DNA from: CAZXEU01 sp964639665
GTDB taxonomy: Bacteria; Bacteroidota; Rhodothermia; Rhodothermales; Bin80
Reading direction: 5' to 3'
NCBI GenBank assembly: GCA_964639665.1
Contig: CAZXEU010000182.1
Location: 1-29,420 of the forward strand
DNA: 29,420 bases
Shown: piece by piece, positions 1 to 9,500 of the stretch
How the letters are laid out: each line of letters begins with the position of its first letter
Numbering within the stretch: position 1 is the first letter of the stretch
Translations under genes and position numbers: made by a program
Notes under the pieces: generated by a model
What the model was told of the DNA's origin: nothing
The model's input: the letters and a program-made list of their open reading frames with translations, nothing else
The model's database searches: none

Positions 1-79
1 CTGCGGTCCATAGGAACAAACCTGACTGCCATAGCGCTAATCCAGCTATTGAACGTACTCACCGCTTACAAACATCGGA

Positions 80-110
80 AAGCCCGACAGGCTCCTAGGG
101 CTTGGCCAAG
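80..110. promoter_or_regulatory. Inverted repeat and palindrome upstream of mmsA
   Basis: An inverted repeat AAGCCC (80-85) / GGGCTT (98-103) encloses a 12-nt loop. It is followed by the perfect 10-bp palindrome CTTGGCCAAG (101-110), which ends 16 nt before the mmsA start codon. Either could be a leader hairpin or an operator for a dimeric regulator. That role is inferred only from symmetry and position; no regulator gene is nearby and no family consensus was recognised. Confidence 0.25.
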
Positions 111-126
111 AGACTATTCCTGAACT

Positions 127-1605
127 ATGAGCAAAGCTGAAGCACTCCCCAATTTCATTGACGGACAGTGGACCGTATCCGGAGCAAGCCGGCACCTGGA
201 ATCTTCGAACCCCGCAACTGGAGCCGTACTGGCCCGTGTGCCTCTGTCGTCTGCAAGCGAAGTAGGTGCTGCCGTCCAGGCCGCCACGCGGGCGTTTGTG
301 TCCTGGCGACGCACGCCCGCGACCGAGCGCATTCAGCATTTATTTGCTTACAAGCAGCTGTTGGAGGACAACCTGGAGAGCCTTGCTCGCACAATCACTG
401 AGGAATGCGGCAAGACGCTGGCCGAGAGTCGGGGGGAGCTGCGGCGAGGCATAGAAAACGTTGAGGTTGGCTGCGGCATTCCTGCGCTCGTGCAGGGGTA
501 CAACAACGAGGACATTGCAAGGGGCATCGATGAACACATGATCCGGCAGCCTGTGGGAGTGGTGGCTGCGATTACGCCTTTCAACTTCCCGGGTATGATC
601 CCGCTTTGGTTCCTGCCGTATGCGATAGCCTGTGGAAACTGCTTCATTCTGAAGCCGAGCGAGAAGGTGCCTCGTACAGCGCATCGCCTGGTCGAACTGC
701 TGCACCAGACCGGACTGCCGGAAGGCGTGGTACAGCTGGTGCACGGCGGCAAGCCTGCCGTCGATGCGCTTCTGCAGCATCCAGAGGTGCGGGCGGTCAG
801 CTTTGTCGGCTCAACGCCCGTGGCCCGGTATATTTATGCGGAAGCGGCACGGCACGGCAAGCGCGCCCAGTGCCAGGGCGGGGCCAAGAATACGGCCATC
901 GTACTGCCAGACGCGTCCATGGAGATGACCACTCGCATTGTAACGGATTCTGCCTTTGGGTGCGCCGGGCAGCGCTGTCTTGCCAACTCGCTGGCCATCA
1001 CGGTGGGTGAGGCGCGGCAGCCCTTTACCGAGGCAATGCGCGAAGCTTCCTTGTCGCGTCGTGTAGGCAATGGACTGGACGACGGAACCGAAATGGGTCC
1101 GGTCATTACGCCACAGAGCAGAGAGCGCATAGAAGGACTGGTCGCAGAGGCTGCTCGCGACGGAGCCCGCGTAATCGTGGACGGCCGTGGGCAGCTCGTG
1201 GACGGGTTCGAAAACGGGAACTGGGTTTTTCCGACGCTGATCGACGGGCTGAGCCCGGATGGCAACCTGGCCCGGACGGAGGTCTTCGGCCCCGTATTCG
1301 GGCTACTTCACGCGGAATCGCTACGCGAGGCGATTGCGCTTGTAAATGCCAGGTCCTTTGGCAACATGGCCTGCCTCTTTACCCGCAGCGGTGCCGCAGC
1401 CAGGCAATTCAGGTATGAGGTCGACGCGGGCAACGTAGGCATCAATCTCGGCGTGGCCGCTCCAATGGCATTCTTTCCTTTCAGCGGATGGAAGGACAGC
1501 TTCTTCGGCACACTGCATGCGCAGGGCCGGCATGCGGTGGAATTCTATACGCAGACGAAGGTGGTCGTGGAGCGCTGGCCTGACACATGGAGCCGAAAAT
1601 TCTGA
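127..1605 (+). CDS. mmsA: CoA-acylating methylmalonate-semialdehyde dehydrogenase (MmsA/IolA)
   Basis: This enzyme oxidises methylmalonate or malonate semialdehyde with NAD+ and CoA to propionyl-CoA or acetyl-CoA. It is the last step of valine and of myo-inositol catabolism and acts in the cytoplasm. The 492-residue length is normal. The Rossmann-region motif TPFNFPGMIPLWF (residues 150-162) and FGCAGQRCLA with catalytic Cys284 are characteristic. The usual aldehyde dehydrogenase general-base Glu is absent: the equivalent segment reads GGAKN (251-255), as expected in this CoA-dependent subfamily. No Shine-Dalgarno precedes ATG 127, but the N-terminus matches the family start. The gene stands alone, with a 601-bp spacer after it. 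Inositol-type genes lie about 8 kb downstream and acyl-CoA genes beyond them, and either set could supply its substrate. Confidence 0.93.
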   Translation: MSKAEALPNFIDGQWTVSGASRHLESSNPATGAVLARVPLSSASEVGAAVQAATRAFVSWRRTPATERIQHLFAYKQLLEDNLESLARTITEECGKTLAESRGELRRGIENVEVGCGIPALVQGYNNEDIARGIDEHMIRQPVGVVAAITPFNFPGMIPLWFLPYAIACGNCFILKPSEKVPRTAHRLVELLHQTGLPEGVVQLVHGGKPAVDALLQHPEVRAVSFVGSTPVARYIYAEAARHGKRAQCQGGAKNTAIVLPDASMEMTTRIVTDSAFGCAGQRCLANSLAITVGEARQPFTEAMREASLSRRVGNGLDDGTEMGPVITPQSRERIEGLVAEAARDGARVIVDGRGQLVDGFENGNWVFPTLIDGLSPDGNLARTEVFGPVFGLLHAESLREAIALVNARSFGNMACLFTRSGAAARQFRYEVDAGNVGINLGVAAPMAFFPFSGWKDSFFGTLHAQGRHAVEFYTQTKVVVERWPDTWSRKF

Positions 1606-2206
1606 AAGCTGGCGTGGAATGCTTCTTTGGTTAGCTTAGCGTTGAAGACCGCCCACGCGGAATTCACGATCATTGTCCGGCAAGATCTCTATCCTCGACG
1701 TGTTTGAGGAGTTCCTGTCGCGTGGAATGGCGCTGCGGCCGGGATGGGCCTGGATGGCGCGTGCGCGAAACAATGCATGTGTTGCACTAAATTCCGTCCG
1801 GGCAAATAGCCCTGGGTGGAATTACGCGGCGTTTTTCTTCACCAGAGTTGCTTGGGGGTACCCGAACGATACCGATAGCGGTTTCTCCGGCTCGACTAGG
1901 AGAGTAACCGCCGAGAACTCGGGATGACCGGGAAAGAGACTCCGGTTCATTTACGGAATCTGCCTGAACCTGATGAGCCGATCCGGTGCCGGAGCCGTTG
2001 AGCCTGAAGCCTACGCGAACTCGATACGCCAAAGCACAATAGGCGTTAGGAGTTTTTTTATCGTATAGTAGTTTCGTAGACTGCAGTCCGCGTCGTAGCT
2101 GCTGGTGTGGGCTCCTCGGAGGGAGCATGGAAGTGTAGGGCCGTTGATCGCGATGCGGGTACTCGATCTGCTGCCATTACTTAGCAAGCTGCGGAGGTAA
2201 CCCAAA
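1606..2206. other. 601-bp spacer without a recognisable gene
   Basis: No open frame here resembles a known protein. Short frames exist on both strands (for example 1673-1927 plus and 1787-2128 minus), but they start at weak codons or have protein-unlike composition. The only structural features seen are the weak hairpin with a T-run at 2026-2059 and a small hairpin, GCTCC 2111-2115 / GGAGC 2122-2126. Decayed coding sequence or a lineage-specific RNA cannot be excluded. Confidence 0.5.
2026..2059 (+). terminator. Weak terminator-like hairpin with T7 run
   Basis: A 5-bp stem, ACGCC (2026-2030) / GGCGT (2042-2046), has an 11-nt loop. Seven T residues follow at 2053-2059. The stem is short and the T-run begins 6 nt after it, so this is at best a weak intrinsic terminator. 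It lies about 420 nt after mmsA and about 150 nt before the next gene. Confidence 0.25.
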
Positions 2207-2887
2207 ATGGACATAGATTGGAATGCGATTCTGCTGGACCCTATCCGCACATTCCTTGGTCAGGTCGTAGGGTTTCTGCCCAACTTGCTGGCTGTGCTGG
2301 CTATCCTGGTGGCCGGCTGGATCGTTGCAAAGACGCTCCAGACCGTGCTCGTTCGACTTCTGGTGGCAGTGAAAGCAGACAGTCTTGCGGAGAGAATCCG
2401 GTTCGCTGAAATGTTGGCCCGAGGTGGCATCGATCGAACGTTCTCCCAGCTGGCTGGAGCCATGGCATATTGGATCGTCATGCTCGTGGTGTTGATGGCG
2501 GTTCTAAACGCTCTCCAGCTCACGGCCACGGCGGAACTTCTGCAGCGGCTTGTTGGCTTCCTGCCCACCATTTTTGCGGCGATCGTGGTACTGATACTAG
2601 GGATTTTGGCGGCCGGTTTTCTTGCAGCGACGGTCCGAACCGTGGCGAGCAACGCTGGCATCGCCCAAGCCCCGCTCTTGGGACAATTCGCGCAGGCCAT
2701 TGTCATAGTATTCTCCGTGGTTGTGGCTCTTCAGCAGGTTCAGATCCGGTTCGTGGGTGACGCCTTTCTGATAATCCTCGGCGCAATCAGTTTCGGTCTG
2801 GCTCTCGCATTTGGGCTTGGATGCAAAGACTTGGTGGGTCGTTGGATGAGTGATTTGGTAGATCGCCTCTCGCCGCCGAAGGACTAG
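2207..2887 (+). CDS. Small-conductance mechanosensitive-channel-like membrane protein (TM-helix repeat type)
   Basis: A 226-residue integral membrane protein with about five hydrophobic segments, near residues 15-40, 82-105, 116-146, 157-178 and 183-206. The repeated pattern of a 'GFLPNLLAVLAILVAGWIVA' segment followed by 'GFLPTIFAAIVVLILGILAA' is that of the conserved TM-helix repeat found in MscS-related proteins such as Pseudomonas CmpX. The MscS beta-domain and C-terminal cage are absent, so it is not a classical MscS. Its role in osmotic or envelope stress is inferred from family. The start is well supported by GGAGGT at 2193-2198, 8 nt upstream of ATG, one of the clearest ribosome sites in the window. 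It is flanked by two long spacers and is probably monocistronic. Confidence 0.8.
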   Translation: MDIDWNAILLDPIRTFLGQVVGFLPNLLAVLAILVAGWIVAKTLQTVLVRLLVAVKADSLAERIRFAEMLARGGIDRTFSQLAGAMAYWIVMLVVLMAVLNALQLTATAELLQRLVGFLPTIFAAIVVLILGILAAGFLAATVRTVASNAGIAQAPLLGQFAQAIVIVFSVVVALQQVQIRFVGDAFLIILGAISFGLALAFGLGCKDLVGRWMSDLVDRLSPPKD

Positions 2888-3546
2888 GTCTGCCGCTTTC
2901 TTGCTACGGGCGACTGTCATTGGGAATCCTGGCGCGTCGTTCCTCGGCATGGTCTACCAGAGCCAGGTTGTAAGTAGGCTGAACGTGCCCAATTTGCGTG
3001 GGTCGCTCCGGGCCGGGTGCGCTGTGGCCCGCGCAGGGAGAGTATTTTCCCTGCCTGTCGCGCGACGCCGACCGCCGCAAGCGGACTTCCCCAAGTTCAT
3101 TCGTGCTCTCGGTCCGGTGGCCATCACCTCCGGGAAAGACCGCTCCGCTTACCAATTTGATCACGGTCCATGCAGCGGTTCGGTCCCGCCTTTTGCCTCC
3201 GTACGCTCCGTGTCCGGTCTGGAATTCGGTCAAGGCGTCGACCTTACACCTCAAAGCGAGAATACTGGTCCCAATCTTCTGTCCAGGGCTATCCGACCGG
3301 TTGCCCGGCGCAAATGCGCCGATGGCGCTACTAGGGTTACTCGCACACATCGCACTTTGCCGTGCGCGTGAAGGATTCGTCTTGGGCTTGCCATGCTGTT
3401 ACGCGAAGCTGCGGGCATAGGAGAGGCACCTCCCTACTTGACCGGACCAGCCTCCATTACTGTTGCACCTGCCACACGCCAGATCCGCGGGCGCTTCGAA
3501 TCGGCATGCCAGCGGTGTGGATTGCCCGAATGCCGTCCGGCCTCGC
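2888..3546. other. 659-bp spacer without a convincing gene
   Basis: Three long frames overlap here (2901-3371 plus, 2998-3420 plus, 2904-3350 minus). All are arginine/proline/serine-rich, none has a ribosome site, signal peptide or recognisable domain, and they exclude one another. This is the usual appearance of non-coding GC-rich DNA. No tRNA, terminator with a T-run, or repeat array was seen. A remnant of a decayed gene remains possible. Confidence 0.5.
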
Positions 3547-4806
3547 ATGAACCGGTTGGATCACTTCACTAGTTGCCCGCGAGACGGCCCGGCTCGCGTG
3601 GCCTGCGCATTGCTGTGGCTGTGCCTTCTCGGTCTGGTGGTGACGTCGGGCATGCTCGCTCCCGTGCGGGCTCTGGAGATGTCCTTCACGCTTCATGAAC
3701 TCCTGGTAGTCGGCGATGACGAAAATGCGCCAGCCGAGCATCTGTTTTATTTCCCCGAACTGGTACGGACGGACTCACAAGGCAACATCTATGTGAAGGA
3801 TGCCAAGAAAACGGACGTTCGGGTCTTCGACGCCAGTGGCCGCATTATCAACGTGATAGGAAGAAGAGGTGAAGGCCCCGGGGAATTTCGGGAGATCTAC
3901 GGCATGCACGTAGACGACGACGATCGGCTAATCGTGGCCGACCGGATGAGCCGGAGGTTCACGATTTTCACGGATATGGGCGAAAGTTTCGAAACAAGGT
4001 CGCTCGCCGAGGAGAGAACGCTTGCTCCAAATTCGATTCTGTCTCTCGACGATTCCTTTGTGCTCAAATACGTGGAGCTGTTTGCCAATCCTGAAGGAGG
4101 TCCCAGCATCCAGGGCGACAAGGTGCTCCACATGCATGACAAGGAGCTGAACCGACTTGAGAGCTTTGCGCGCTTGGATGACATCTTCGACCTTGACTCC
4201 CCATTTCTGAATGCGTATTCCACCTCACCCAGGGCGCTGCATGTGGCAACCAACGGGATCGACACCGTAATCCTGTCTCGCAATGTGTACGATGGCTACA
4301 TCTACCGATACACGCGCTCGAATGGGTCGTGGCTCATGGACAGGCTGAAAGGGGGGCCAGTTCCGGGAAGATCATTCATGCCCGTAAGCAAGAGCGACAT
4401 GAATAAAGATCCGGACATTAAGCGGGGGGCTATCATGTTGTCGAATCCCTCGGGGACATACCGTGCGAGGATTCTCAGCCGGAGTCGAGGCGCCGTGATT
4501 CTGAGCACGGGCGAAATCCTGCATTTCCCTCTCCGTACGCCGCTGAAGAAGGAATTTGAACCCTGGGTAGAACTGTTCGGCCAAGATGGCACCCTGTCGG
4601 GCTATGGCCCGCTTCAATTCGACGATCCCGAGCTGAACAGCGAGGTAAGCATCGTGAATTCTGTCAGGATCCAGTCGATAGACGGGAACGATCGCTTCTA
4701 CCTGGCGCGGAGGAACAGGAAAGGCTTCTTTGTGCTAAGTGTCGCTCGACTCGAGATTGACTCGCGGTCGGAAAGAGGGCAATTGAATACCAGTGGGCAC
4801 GCTTGA
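3547..4806 (+). CDS. Secreted 6-bladed beta-propeller protein
   Basis: A 419-residue exported protein. After a basic N-terminus, a hydrophobic core (about residues 17-37) and a probable cleavage site after VRA form a signal peptide. The mature part carries NHL-like blades typical of 6-bladed beta-propeller proteins: 'DSQGNIYVKDAKKTDVRVFD', then 'VIGRRGEGPGEF', then 'VDDDDRLIVADRMSRRFTIF'. Such proteins are abundant in Bacteroidota and Rhodothermota and usually lack a known substrate. An upstream in-frame ATG at 3463 would add 28 residues without hydrophobic character, so ATG 3547, which places the signal peptide properly, was chosen. No clear Shine-Dalgarno is present. It has spacers on both sides and no obvious operon partner. 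Confidence 0.75.
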   Translation: MNRLDHFTSCPRDGPARVACALLWLCLLGLVVTSGMLAPVRALEMSFTLHELLVVGDDENAPAEHLFYFPELVRTDSQGNIYVKDAKKTDVRVFDASGRIINVIGRRGEGPGEFREIYGMHVDDDDRLIVADRMSRRFTIFTDMGESFETRSLAEERTLAPNSILSLDDSFVLKYVELFANPEGGPSIQGDKVLHMHDKELNRLESFARLDDIFDLDSPFLNAYSTSPRALHVATNGIDTVILSRNVYDGYIYRYTRSNGSWLMDRLKGGPVPGRSFMPVSKSDMNKDPDIKRGAIMLSNPSGTYRARILSRSRGAVILSTGEILHFPLRTPLKKEFEPWVELFGQDGTLSGYGPLQFDDPELNSEVSIVNSVRIQSIDGNDRFYLARRNRKGFFVLSVARLEIDSRSERGQLNTSGHA

Positions 4807-5240
4807 GCCGCCTGTAGCCAGCCTGTAAACCGAGATTTCCACAAGTTTCGCGCAGAATTCCTTGGGCCGGATGTTCCCGGCCGTAGCACGGAAGGGAGCT
4901 GCGCAGCGGTACCGCGAACGATTGGCGCAAGTTAATGCCGGCAGTTCGCATCGCGGCATCGAATGTCGGCTGATTCGGCATGTAGGCAGAGTGTTGTCAT
5001 TCGGCATGCTTCGAGTATTTCCTTGATTTGCAGCTGGACTGGAAGGTGCTTGGGCGATGCTTGGGAAATCGGGCAGTCGCAGTTCCGAGCCGACTCTATT
5101 GGCCGATGCCCATCCAAGGCGGCACTTATCACCCACGCGTTGCATTCAGCATGATGCACGCGGTATTTTGAAATGCGGCTGCGGGCCGCCCAAGAACGAA
5201 GACACTCGGGGAAATGGCAAGCTACTCGGAAGTGAGGCGC
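4807..5240. other. 434-bp spacer with one hairpin
   Basis: No protein-like frame was found. The spacer holds the GC-rich hairpin at 4864-4882 and a 10-bp direct repeat, ATTCGGCATG (4973-4982 and 4999-5008). Frames such as 4664-4981 minus look like random translation. The promoter of the following gene should lie here, but no convincing consensus was seen. Confidence 0.5.
4864..4882 (+). terminator. GC-rich hairpin after the beta-propeller gene
   Basis: A perfect 7-bp stem, GGGCCGG (4864-4870) / CCCGGCC (4876-4882), has a 5-nt loop and lies 57 nt after the stop codon of the beta-propeller gene. There is no T-run after it, so it could be a non-canonical terminator, an RNA-stabilising 3' hairpin, or chance. 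Confidence 0.35.
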
Positions 5241-6248
5241 ATGAGGGCTCTGGCGGTAGTGGCAGGTGTGGTGGTGCTACTGGCCAATGCGACTTCGCCT
5301 GGCTCCGCACAGGTCCTTGACGGGCCTCATGGCCCAGTCGAGTTTATCGGATTGCAGCAATGGACCGCCCAGGAGCTGTTCGATGCCATTCGCGAGCTTG
5401 AACCCGACCGTCCGTTCCATGCCTGCGCGGCCGTCATGACAGGGCAGCTGGGCTTCGCCGACGCGGCCGCCTTCCTTTACTTCACCGAGAATCTGGACGC
5501 CATCGATCAGTCGAGCAATCGGTACACGGTCGTGGTTGGAGTCGAGGATTCCTCTCGCGTTCGGTATCGTCCGGCCGGAACCGAATCGATCGAATTGCCG
5601 GAGGCATGGATGGATCTGGGGGATGCAGTCGGCGAGGACATGAATACGCTGACTGTTGCGGCCCGCACCCTGCACATGGGAGAACTCGCGCAATACTTTG
5701 CCGAGGCCATGGGGGCCGATCTGGGCACTGTGGAACGGATATGGGAATTGATCGGCCGCGTCAGCAGCACCGAGGACCTCCACCTTGCGCACGAGCTTCT
5801 TTCCAGGGCCGAATCCGCGCCTGTGCGGGCTATCGCCACGCTCGTGCTCGGCAATTTCACGGAAGACGACACTTCCTGGCATGGCCTGGTCAAAGCTCTT
5901 ATAGATCCGGACGGGCGGGTCCGGACAATGGCTCAGAGCATGCTGGAGGGGCTGCTCGCGAAAGACTGGGGTACTGTAGGGTGGTCCGGGGCTCACGATC
6001 CTTTGTTGGCGCTCTTTGGAGGTACGAACCCGTTTGCGTTCGAAGAAACCCTGGAAGTACTGGTAGCGACCGGCATCGACCCCGAATATGGGCAGCGGCT
6101 GGTTCGCGAGCGTCCAGAATTACTGTTGGCGTATGCTGGTGCCGAGCATGAAGACACGCATGAGCCCGCCATAGCATTTCTGAGGGCCATTAGCGGCGAG
6201 GATTTCGGGGCTGATGTCGATGCGTGGATGGATTGGATCGACGGCTAG
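5241..6248 (+). CDS. Secreted protein of unknown function, possible helical-repeat C-terminal half
   Basis: A 335-residue exported protein that I do not recognise. It begins with a signal peptide (about residues 1-24, hydrophobic core ALAVVAGVVVLLANA, probable cleavage after SAQ). The C-terminal half (about residues 180-300) reads as paired amphipathic helices, for example 'PVRAIATLVLGNFTEDD' and 'GRVRTMAQSMLEGLLAKDW', which suggests HEAT-like repeats. No catalytic motif was seen. An ATG at 5214 is in frame, but ATG 5241 is preferred because it has GGAAGTGAGG just upstream and puts the signal peptide at the very N-terminus. A 277-bp gap separates it from the large Asp-box protein, so co-transcription is uncertain. 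Confidence 0.65.
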   Translation: MRALAVVAGVVVLLANATSPGSAQVLDGPHGPVEFIGLQQWTAQELFDAIRELEPDRPFHACAAVMTGQLGFADAAAFLYFTENLDAIDQSSNRYTVVVGVEDSSRVRYRPAGTESIELPEAWMDLGDAVGEDMNTLTVAARTLHMGELAQYFAEAMGADLGTVERIWELIGRVSSTEDLHLAHELLSRAESAPVRAIATLVLGNFTEDDTSWHGLVKALIDPDGRVRTMAQSMLEGLLAKDWGTVGWSGAHDPLLALFGGTNPFAFEETLEVLVATGIDPEYGQRLVRERPELLLAYAGAEHEDTHEPAIAFLRAISGEDFGADVDAWMDWIDG

Positions 6249-6525
6249 AGCACTGCCGGAGGCGATCGGCCGCTTGGTTCCTGGGCAGATGGCAACGCCA
6301 CGTCCTTGGGCGCCCGGATGCGGGTGAGCGATTCCGGGCTATCCGGCAAGACCGCTCCTGGACCACGACTTGTCAGCTCGCATGCGCGGCTACACCTGCC
6401 GCTCGCATTCCTTCCAGCGTCGGTCGGACAGCGGAGGAATCAACGAAATCAACGTCGTTTCCGAACAGCCAAAACAGAACGTACACAACATTAACTTAGG
6501 GCTCATTCAAGAAGCTTCGGTGCAC

Positions 6526-9500
6526 ATGGCTCGCTGTACAATTCTGGCATCACTGCTCCTGGTAAGCGGCGTTGCCGCTCAGGAGACTCCACCATTTGAT
6601 CCTGTGTTATTTGATGGTCTGGAATTTCGGATGATCGGTCCCTCGCGGGGAGGACGCTCTACAACGGTCGCAGGCCACAGGGCTCAGCCGCACACCTTCT
6701 ACATGGGGGCAACGGGCGGGGGCGTATGGAAGACTACCGACTATGGGAATTCCTGGCGGAATATCTCGGACGGGTACTTCGCCACGGCGTCGATCGGCTC
6801 CTTAGACCTAGCCGACAGTGATCCGCAAATCATATACGTTGGCACGGGCTCTGACGGCATTCGCAGCAACGTCATCGTGGGCCGGGGAGTGTACAAGTCG
6901 ACCGACGGCGGAGACTCATGGACATTCGTCGGGCTGCGCGAGACCGGGCAGATCGGAGCGGTAGTCATTCATCCCACCAACCCGGAAGTCGTGTACGTCG
7001 CGGCGCTTGGCAATCCTTTCCGGGCAAATCCCGAGCGCGGCGTTTACCGCACGGTGGACGGCGGCGCTACCTGGGATCACCTTCTCTTCGTATCGGACCG
7101 GACGGGAGCCGTGGATATCGAACTCAATCCGGAAAACCCGGACGAAATCTACGCGGCGCTATGGCGCGCCGAGCGAAAGCCATGGACGATCATCAGCGGG
7201 GATGCCGAAGAAGACGGCCTCTATGTCTCGCGGGATGCGGGCGCGACCTGGACGAAAGTGGAGGAGGGGCTGCCGGAGGGGCTGATCGGCAAGATAGACC
7301 TGGCCGTTTCTGCCGCGGATCCCAGCCGCGTGTACGCGCTGGTGGAAGCCAATCCGGAGGAGGAAGGACTGTACAGGTCCAATGACAGAGGAGCGACCTG
7401 GCATATGGTCAACAACTCCGGCTACCTGATGACGCGACCTTTCTATTACACCAACGTGGACGCTGATCCGACAGACGCCGATGTCGTGTGGGTTAACAAC
7501 CTGGGCCTTCACGTTTCCGCAGACGGCGGCAAGGGTTTCCGGAGGGTGTCAACGCCGCACGGGGACAACCACGACATGTGGATCAACCCGGACAATCCCC
7601 AGATCATGGTGCAGTCCAATGACGGCGGCGCCAACGTGACCTTCGACGGCGGTCGCACGTGGAGCTCCCAGCGCAATCAGCCGACCGCAGAGCTTTACCA
7701 GGTTCACGTGGACAACCGATTCCCCTACTGGGTTTATGCCGGACAGCAGGACAATTCAACAATTGCAGTACCAAGTCTGCCACCAGAGGGCCGTCCCGGC
7801 GGTCCGGTTGCTTTCTGGGAAGCCATTGGCGGCTGCGAAACCGGACCGTCCGTGCCACATCCGGAAGATCCCGACATCGTGTACAGCAACTGCAAGGGCA
7901 CCTTTCGAAAGTACAACAGGACGACAGGCCAGGAGCAGCACTACTACGTGGGAGGCGTCTACCTCTACGGAGTCAATCCGGCATCCTTGCCGTTCCGGTT
8001 CCAGCGCGTGGTCCCCATCGAGATCTCTCCCCATGACAGCCGCGTCATCTATCACGGATCCCAGTACGTGCACCGCACGGTGGACGAAGGCCAGACCTGG
8101 GAGACGATCAGCGGCGATCTGACGGCCTTCCGCCCGGAGCGACAAATGGTCTCGGGCGGGCCCATCACCCGGGATATTACGGGCGAAGAACACTACAGCA
8201 CGCTGTATGTGATCGAGGCGTCGCCACTGGAGGAGGGAGTGATCTGGACCGGAGCCAACGACGGCCCGGTGCACGTAACGCGCGACGGAGGCAGTACGTG
8301 GGTGAACGTGACTCCCGCCGACATGCCGCCGGAGGGGCGCATCCAGTCCATTGAACCGTCACCGCATGTTGCCGGAAAGGCCTTCTTCGCAGGCTATCGT
8401 TATCTGCTTGGTGACTTTACGCCGTACATCTACAGGACGCTGGATTACGGCCAGACCTGGACTCGCATAACGACGGGGATTCCGGATGACAGTCCTGCCC
8501 GCGTGGTGCGGGAGGATCCGGACAGAGAAGGGCTCTTGTACGCGGGGACGGAGTTTGGCCTGTACATTTCCTTCGACGACGGAGCGAGCTGGCAGGAGTT
8601 TCAGCAGAACCTTCCGGTTACGCCCGTGACGGACATCAGGGTGCACCGGCAGGATCTGGTCCTGTCCACGATGGGCAGATCGTTCTGGATCCTCGACAAT
8701 CTGACGCCGCTGCATGGGCTGACACACGAGGTGGCCGCTGCCGAGCGGCATCTGTTTCCGGTCCGCGACGCCTACCGGATGCGCTACAGCACCGGTTCGA
8801 GTAGTGCCGTTGCGCCGCAGTATCCGCCGCCTGGTGCCATGATCGATTACTATCTAGCGGACGACGAGACCGGTTCCGTCGAGCTTGTCATTGCGGACAG
8901 CACGGGCCGTGTTGTGCGCTCGTTCACAGCCGGGACCGCAGAGGAAAGCCCGCCCAGGCAGCAGGGCATGAGAGGACCGGTTCGTCCATTTGCCACGGCA
9001 TCCGGGCTGGAGACTGCTGCAGGCCTGCACCGGTTCATCTGGGACCTGCGGCACGAGGTCCCGGAGGAGGCAGGCGAAAGACGTGGACCGCTTGCCGTGC
9101 CTGGCACGTATCAGGTCCAATTCAAGGCAGGAGACTGGACATCGTCACGTGACCTTCGGATTCGCATGGATCCGCGCGTCAAAGCGGCCGGTATCTCGAA
9201 GCAGGATCTGGCCGATCAGCTGGCCTTCAACATGGAGGTGCTGCATGCGCTCTCGGATGCGCGCCGGATGGCGAGCCGCGTTGACACTCTTCGTGGTCAA
9301 ATTGCATCTGCCAGCGAGGCCGGGTCCGCTGCATCGGATATAAATGCGGAACTCGAAAGGATTCACGCGGCTCTGGTTACCGAAGAAGGGGACAGCTATC
9401 CCGCGCCGATGCTCATAGACCAGTTGGGCTACCTTATCGGATTCACCTCTCAGGGGGATCAGAAGCCCGGGGCAGACGCCTATGACCGCCTGGCGCAGCT

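Noticed and set aside
3129..6360. Similar short strings in three spacers (TCCGGGAAAGACCGCTCC near 3129, TCCGGCAAGACCGCTCC near 6343, TCCGGCAAGATC near 1676)
   Set aside because: The shared exact core is about 11 bases, close to what chance gives across this much GC-rich spacer, and the similarity does not extend outward.
6249..6525. Possible gene or extended N-terminus in the 277-bp gap before the Asp-box protein (in-frame ATG 6370)
   Set aside because: The extra 52 residues precede a clear signal peptide and do not look like protein. No other frame or strong hairpin was found in the gap.
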